Part shown: piece by piece, positions 5,982-8,358 of the stretch
How positions within the stretch are numbered: position 1 is the first letter of the stretch
Layout: each line of letters starts with the position of its first letter
From: an uncultured Collinsella sp.
GTDB taxonomy: Bacteria; Actinomycetota; Coriobacteriia; Coriobacteriales; Coriobacteriaceae
Direction of reading: 5' to 3'
Assembly: GCA_958435945.1 (NCBI GenBank)
Contig: CAUBIC010000021.1
Location: 1-8,358, forward strand
DNA length: 8,358 nucleotides
Translations under genes and position numbers: made by a program
The notes under the pieces: generated by a model
Seen by the model: the letters and a program-made list of their open reading frames with translations, nothing else
What the model was told of the DNA's origin: nothing
Databases searched by the model: none

Positions 5982-7163
5982 ATGCTATTTGTAAATCGGC
6001 TGGTACATATGCTTGTTCCCGGCGGCGAGGACGAGCCGGTCGATGCATCTTGCCGCACCAACGCGGGTTTTGCCGCAAGCCTCATCTGCATTGGCCTCAA
6101 CATCACCCTGTGCCTGGCCAAGGGCATCGCGGGCCTGCTCGCCGGTTCCGTCTCCCTCATCGCCGACGCTTTCAACAACCTCTCCGATGCCTCGAGCAAC
6201 ATCGTGAGCCTGCTCGGGTTCCGCCTTGCCAGCCGCCCGGCAGACGAGGGCCACCCTTACGGCCACGGCCGCTACGAGTACCTGGCTGGTCTGTTTGTCG
6301 CCGTCCTGGTTTGTGCCGTCGGCATCAACCTAATCCTCGAGTCGGTCACCAAGATCATCAAGCCCTCGCCCACCGTGTATTCGGCGCTCTCCATGGCTGC
6401 CCTTGTTCTGTCCATGCTCGTCAAATTCTGGATGGCAGCGTTCAACCGCACGCTGGGCGATCGCATCGACTCCGAAACGCTCATCGCCACGGCGCAGGAC
6501 TCCAAAAACGACGTCATCACCTCGGGCTCGGTCTTGGTGGCGGCGCTTATTTCGCAGACGACCGGCTTTGATCTCGATGGCTGGGCAGGCCTGGGTGTGG
6601 GCATCTTCATCTGCATCAGCGGCCTGGGCCTGGTGCGCGACGCCATCAGCCCGTTGCTGGGGCAAGCGCCCGACCCCAAGCTCGTCCAGGCAATCCGCGA
6701 CAAGATCATGTCCTATCCGCAGGTCTTGGGCACACACGACCTCATGGTGCACGACTACGGCCCCGGTCGTCAGTTTGCCAGCGCCCACGTGGAGATGCCC
6801 GGCGAGGGCGACGCGTTTGAGCACCACGAGATTCTGGACACCATCGAGCACGACATCAAGCGCCAGATGGGCATTGGTATCACACTGCACTGCGACCCCA
6901 TCGCGACAACCGGCGATGACTTGCGCGGCTGGGTCAAGCGCGGCGTCATGCAGATCGATCCCGCGCTCTCCATCCACGACCTGCACGAGCACGACGGGTT
7001 CGTTTCGTTTGACCTGGTGCGTCCCGACGGCTTTGACATATCCGACGAGGAGCTGCTGGGGCTCGTCACGCGCATCGTGCACGAGCGCCGACCCGATGCC
7101 TCATGCGTCGTCACCTTTGATTCGGGCTTTAGCTCGCCCGACCGTCCGGCCGAGCAACTGTAG
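5982..7163 (+). CDS. Cation diffusion facilitator transporter, probably manganese-type, 393 aa
   Basis: CDF proteins export divalent metal using the proton gradient as homodimers in the membrane. Six membrane helices fit residues about 29-47, 52-80, 98-120, 132-153, 168-193 and 200-225. The transport site is N65xxxD69 in helix 2 (ADAFNNLSD) and D173xxxD177 in helix 5 (QDSKND). Zinc CDFs have a His in this helix-5 motif; N/D plus D/D is the pattern described for MntE-type manganese exporters. HPYGHGRYEY at 91-100 is the conserved loop. Residues 230-310 are the usual cytoplasmic domain, and 325-390 look like a second copy (HDLHEHDG against HDLMVHDYG), making the protein longer than a typical 300-residue CDF. 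ATG 5982 was chosen because GAGGA lies 8 bases before it; ATG 5961 is in frame but lacks a site. The metal is inferred from motif residues only. Confidence 0.93.
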   Translation: MLFVNRLVHMLVPGGEDEPVDASCRTNAGFAASLICIGLNITLCLAKGIAGLLAGSVSLIADAFNNLSDASSNIVSLLGFRLASRPADEGHPYGHGRYEYLAGLFVAVLVCAVGINLILESVTKIIKPSPTVYSALSMAALVLSMLVKFWMAAFNRTLGDRIDSETLIATAQDSKNDVITSGSVLVAALISQTTGFDLDGWAGLGVGIFICISGLGLVRDAISPLLGQAPDPKLVQAIRDKIMSYPQVLGTHDLMVHDYGPGRQFASAHVEMPGEGDAFEHHEILDTIEHDIKRQMGIGITLHCDPIATTGDDLRGWVKRGVMQIDPALSIHDLHEHDGFVSFDLVRPDGFDISDEELLGLVTRIVHERRPDASCVVTFDSGFSSPDRPAEQL

Positions 7164-7175
7164 CCTGCTTAACAG

Positions 7176-8162
7176 CTAGTTTCCCTGCGCGCCCGAGATG
7201 CCGTTTTGCAGCGCGTCCCAGGCATTGGTAGCCATATCGCCCAGATTCTGAGCAGTATCGCCGAGGTTTTGGGCTGTATCGCCCAGCTCTTGTGCCTTGT
7301 CTCCCAACTCCTGTGCCTTGTTGCTCAAATCCTCCAGCGTATTGGAGCTCGAGCTGTCGGTACCGCTTTGGCCGCCGGACGAGTTGCCATAGCTGTTCTT
7401 GTGCGTGAGCTGAATCTCCAGGTTGCCGTTGTCGTTATAGTAGGCATTCGTAACAACCCAGTTGGAATCGATGACGGGCGTTGAGCCATCGTCGGTCAGG
7501 ATCACGGCGTTCGAAAGGTCGGCTCCGCGTGACTTGAGGAGCTTCTTGGCGTTGGACCAGTACTGTCGCGGGATATCGCTCAGGTCGACGGCAGCAGACT
7601 GGGTGGTCTCGGCCTGCTCGGTCGTGGCATCGGTCGTGGCGCCCCGCTTGTTGAGCATGCCCGACACGATGGCGAACACGACCGACAAGGCAAAGAAAAT
7701 CGCCAGCACGATGAGGATCTTCTTGATCACGCTCGACGAACGCGACGGCTTCTTCTCCTCGTCCTCGCCATATTGCGGAATCGACTTGGGGTACTCGCGA
7801 TACGGCTCGCGCGACTCGTAGCGAGGCTGCGCCGTGCGAGGCATATACGTCGTCTGCTGAGGCTGCGGAATGGGATTTTGCGGCAGGTTGTCATAGGGAT
7901 TCGGCGTCGAGGCAGCATAAGAATCCTGCGGCGCGTAATCAAACGGATCCGGAGCTGCGTTGCCATAGGGGCCTTGCGAAGATGCAGCGTAAGAATCCTG
8001 CGCCGTGTCGCCATAGCCCATAACCCGGGTGGGCTCGGCAGAAGGCTGCGTCGCGGCGGGGTCGGTATAACCGGGGTTGGGAACAACGCGGGTCGCATCG
8101 GCGCTATCGCCAGCCTGCGCGGAACCGTAGCCGCCCATCACGGTTGTCTTGTCCTGATCCAT
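7176..8162 (-). CDS. Single-pass membrane protein with disordered N-terminus, PASTA-like domain and heptad-repeat tail, 328 aa
   Basis: Residues 1-140 are polar and rich in Pro, Tyr, Gln and Ser, hence probably disordered and cytoplasmic. They contain three T-[TR]-V-[MV] motifs (TTVM at 6, TRVV at 24, TRVM at 45) and two QDSYAAS copies (55-61, 79-85). A basic patch (KK at 147-148) precedes one membrane helix (about 145-170) without a signal-peptidase site. Outside, residues 190-255 (YWSNAKKLLKSRGAD, VIDSNWVV, LEIQLTHKN) resemble the PASTA-like domains of actinobacterial surface proteins. A Ser/Gly linker (258-273) leads to four exact heptads, KAQELGD twice then TAQNLGD twice (282-309), likely a coiled coil. 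ATG 8162 has AAGGA about 8 bases upstream. The gene converges on the CDF gene with a 12-base gap. The function is unknown; a cell-envelope or kinase-linked role is speculative. Confidence 0.85.
   Translation of the reverse strand: MDQDKTTVMGGYGSAQAGDSADATRVVPNPGYTDPAATQPSAEPTRVMGYGDTAQDSYAASSQGPYGNAAPDPFDYAPQDSYAASTPNPYDNLPQNPIPQPQQTTYMPRTAQPRYESREPYREYPKSIPQYGEDEEKKPSRSSSVIKKILIVLAIFFALSVVFAIVSGMLNKRGATTDATTEQAETTQSAAVDLSDIPRQYWSNAKKLLKSRGADLSNAVILTDDGSTPVIDSNWVVTNAYYNDNGNLEIQLTHKNSYGNSSGGQSGTDSSSSNTLEDLSNKAQELGDKAQELGDTAQNLGDTAQNLGDMATNAWDALQNGISGAQGN
7236..7319 (-). repeat. Four tandem 21-base units encoding heptads
   Basis: Four consecutive 21-base units encode KAQELGD, KAQELGD, TAQNLGD and TAQNLGD in the membrane-protein gene. 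Unit DNA differs mainly at third codon positions, so the repeat is kept at protein level rather than freshly duplicated. Flanking LEDLSNK and MATNAWD look like degenerate further units. Confidence 0.9.
7912..8002 (-). repeat. Two 19-base direct repeats in the membrane-protein gene
   Basis: The segments 7912-7930 and 7984-8002 are identical except for one base and lie 72 bases (24 codons) apart in the same frame. Both encode QDSYAA in the disordered N-terminus. This points to an internal duplication of a 24-residue unit. Confidence 0.75.
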
Positions 8163-8207
8163 GCAACGATTCCTTTCCGTCGCGCGTGAGTCTCAAGTTA
8201 TCCATGC

Positions 8208-8213
8208 ATTCTA
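8208..8213 (-). promoter_or_regulatory. Possible -10 box for the membrane-protein gene
   Basis: On the minus strand this reads TAGAAT, 5 of 6 matches to TATAAT, and would give a leader of about 40 bases. No good -35 box is found 16-18 bases upstream. Confidence 0.3.
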
Positions 8214-8280
8214 CCCGCGCAAAAGCCTATGATGGGCAGAGTCCGTCGGTATCTACAAGACATGCGCGGTCCTAAGGATC

Positions 8281-8300
8281 AAAAAGCCCCGCCGGGCCTT
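8281..8300 (-). terminator. Minus-strand terminator next to the insertion-sequence end
   Basis: On the minus strand AAGGCCC pairs with GGGCTTT (one G-U pair) around a GGCG loop and runs into TTTTT (complement of 8281-8285). It would end transcription of a minus-strand gene lying to the right, outside the window. Confidence 0.55.
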
Positions 8301-8310
8301 GTGGTGAACT

Positions 8311-8349
8311 GCCTCCCATTTCTTGGACATGAGAAATGGGAGGCTTTTT
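8311..8349 (+). promoter_or_regulatory. Hairpin hiding a ribosome binding site before ATG 8350
   Basis: Arms 8311-8323 and 8332-8344 form a perfect 13-bp stem with an 8-base loop, followed by TTTTT. It looks like a terminator, but the right arm also holds GGGAGG, exactly 5 bases before ATG 8350. Either reading would block expression of the downstream frame from transcripts entering from the left. Confidence 0.6.
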
Positions 8350-8358
8350 ATGCGTGTC
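8350..8358 (+). CDS. Possible first codons of a transposase orfA, cut by the window
   Basis: ATG CGT GTC (Met-Arg-Val) follows GGGAGG by 5 bases just inside the putative insertion-sequence end. Only three codons are visible, so identity depends entirely on that context. Confidence 0.35.

Larger units (their letters stand above)
8305..8358 (+). mobile_element. Left end of a probable IS3-family (IS150-like) insertion sequence, cut by the window
   Basis: The sequence from 8305 (TGAACTGCCTCCCATTTCTT, then GGACA) has the layout of IS150-type left ends, TGnACTGCnCCCATTT followed by TTGGAC. An imperfect reverse copy (AGAAATGGGAGGC) and an ATG follow, as expected for the first transposase frame. The right end and transposase lie outside, so this rests on terminal pattern alone, recalled rather than searched. 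Confidence 0.5.

Noticed and set aside
6330..7082. Minus-strand open frame (250 codons) opposite the CDF transporter
   Set aside because: The CDF frame is unmistakable, and the antisense translation has no recognisable domain or ribosome binding site.
7206..7484. Plus-strand frame with a Leu/Ile zipper-like repeat
   Set aside because: It is the antisense reading of the 21-base heptad repeat in the membrane-protein gene; the periodicity is inherited from that repeat.
1..8358. CRISPR array or prophage attachment site
   Set aside because: No regularly spaced direct repeats of the right size and no integrase or tRNA-associated repeat are present.

Overview
The window looks like chromosomal DNA of a high-GC Gram-positive actinobacterium, most likely a gut Coriobacteriia of the Collinsella type. 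This rests on the GC-rich codon use, a surface protein with a LADTG wall-sorting signal, AGGAGG-type ribosome binding sites, and the style of the TFIIB-type zinc-ribbon and PASTA-like membrane proteins. The genus is an inference; no rRNA or tRNA gene was found to confirm it.

Layout. (1) 1-1651: the 3' part of a secreted, wall-anchored PI-PLC-family phospholipase, closed by a strong terminator. (2) 1677-1991, minus: a small PH-like domain protein. (3) 1992-3921: an accessory cassette on the plus strand. It holds a HicB-like/helix-turn-helix regulator broken by a 4-base duplication, an intact ADP-ribosylglycohydrolase, and a 73-residue unknown protein. The regulator and the small protein both have a good Shine-Dalgarno but no ATG/GTG/TTG at the right distance (CTG and ACG instead). 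Palindromes and hairpins fill the gaps. (4) 3922-4425: about 500 bases with only a possible 30-residue ORF and a minus-strand terminator. (5) 4426-5763, minus: a double zinc-ribbon protein of unknown function. It is divergent from (6) 5982-7163, plus: a cation diffusion facilitator whose metal-site residues fit manganese and which carries a second C-terminal domain. (7) 7176-8162, minus, convergent with (6): a single-pass membrane protein with a disordered N-terminus, a PASTA-like outer domain and a perfect heptad-repeat tail. (8) 8283-8358: a minus-strand terminator, then what looks like the left end of an IS3-family (IS150-like) insertion sequence running off the window.

How the genes may work together. 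The phospholipase, the CDF transporter, the zinc-ribbon protein and the membrane protein look like ordinary single-gene units. The linked set is the 2.1-3.9 kb cassette: a DNA-binding regulator with an antitoxin-like N-terminus next to an enzyme that removes ADP-ribose from proteins or nucleic acids, plus a small acidic protein. Its broken reading frame and odd start codons suggest that in this strain it is decaying or expressed at a low level. The most specific observation is that the frameshift lies in one arm of a perfect 13-bp inverted repeat and is exactly undone by removing one copy of a 4-base repeat.
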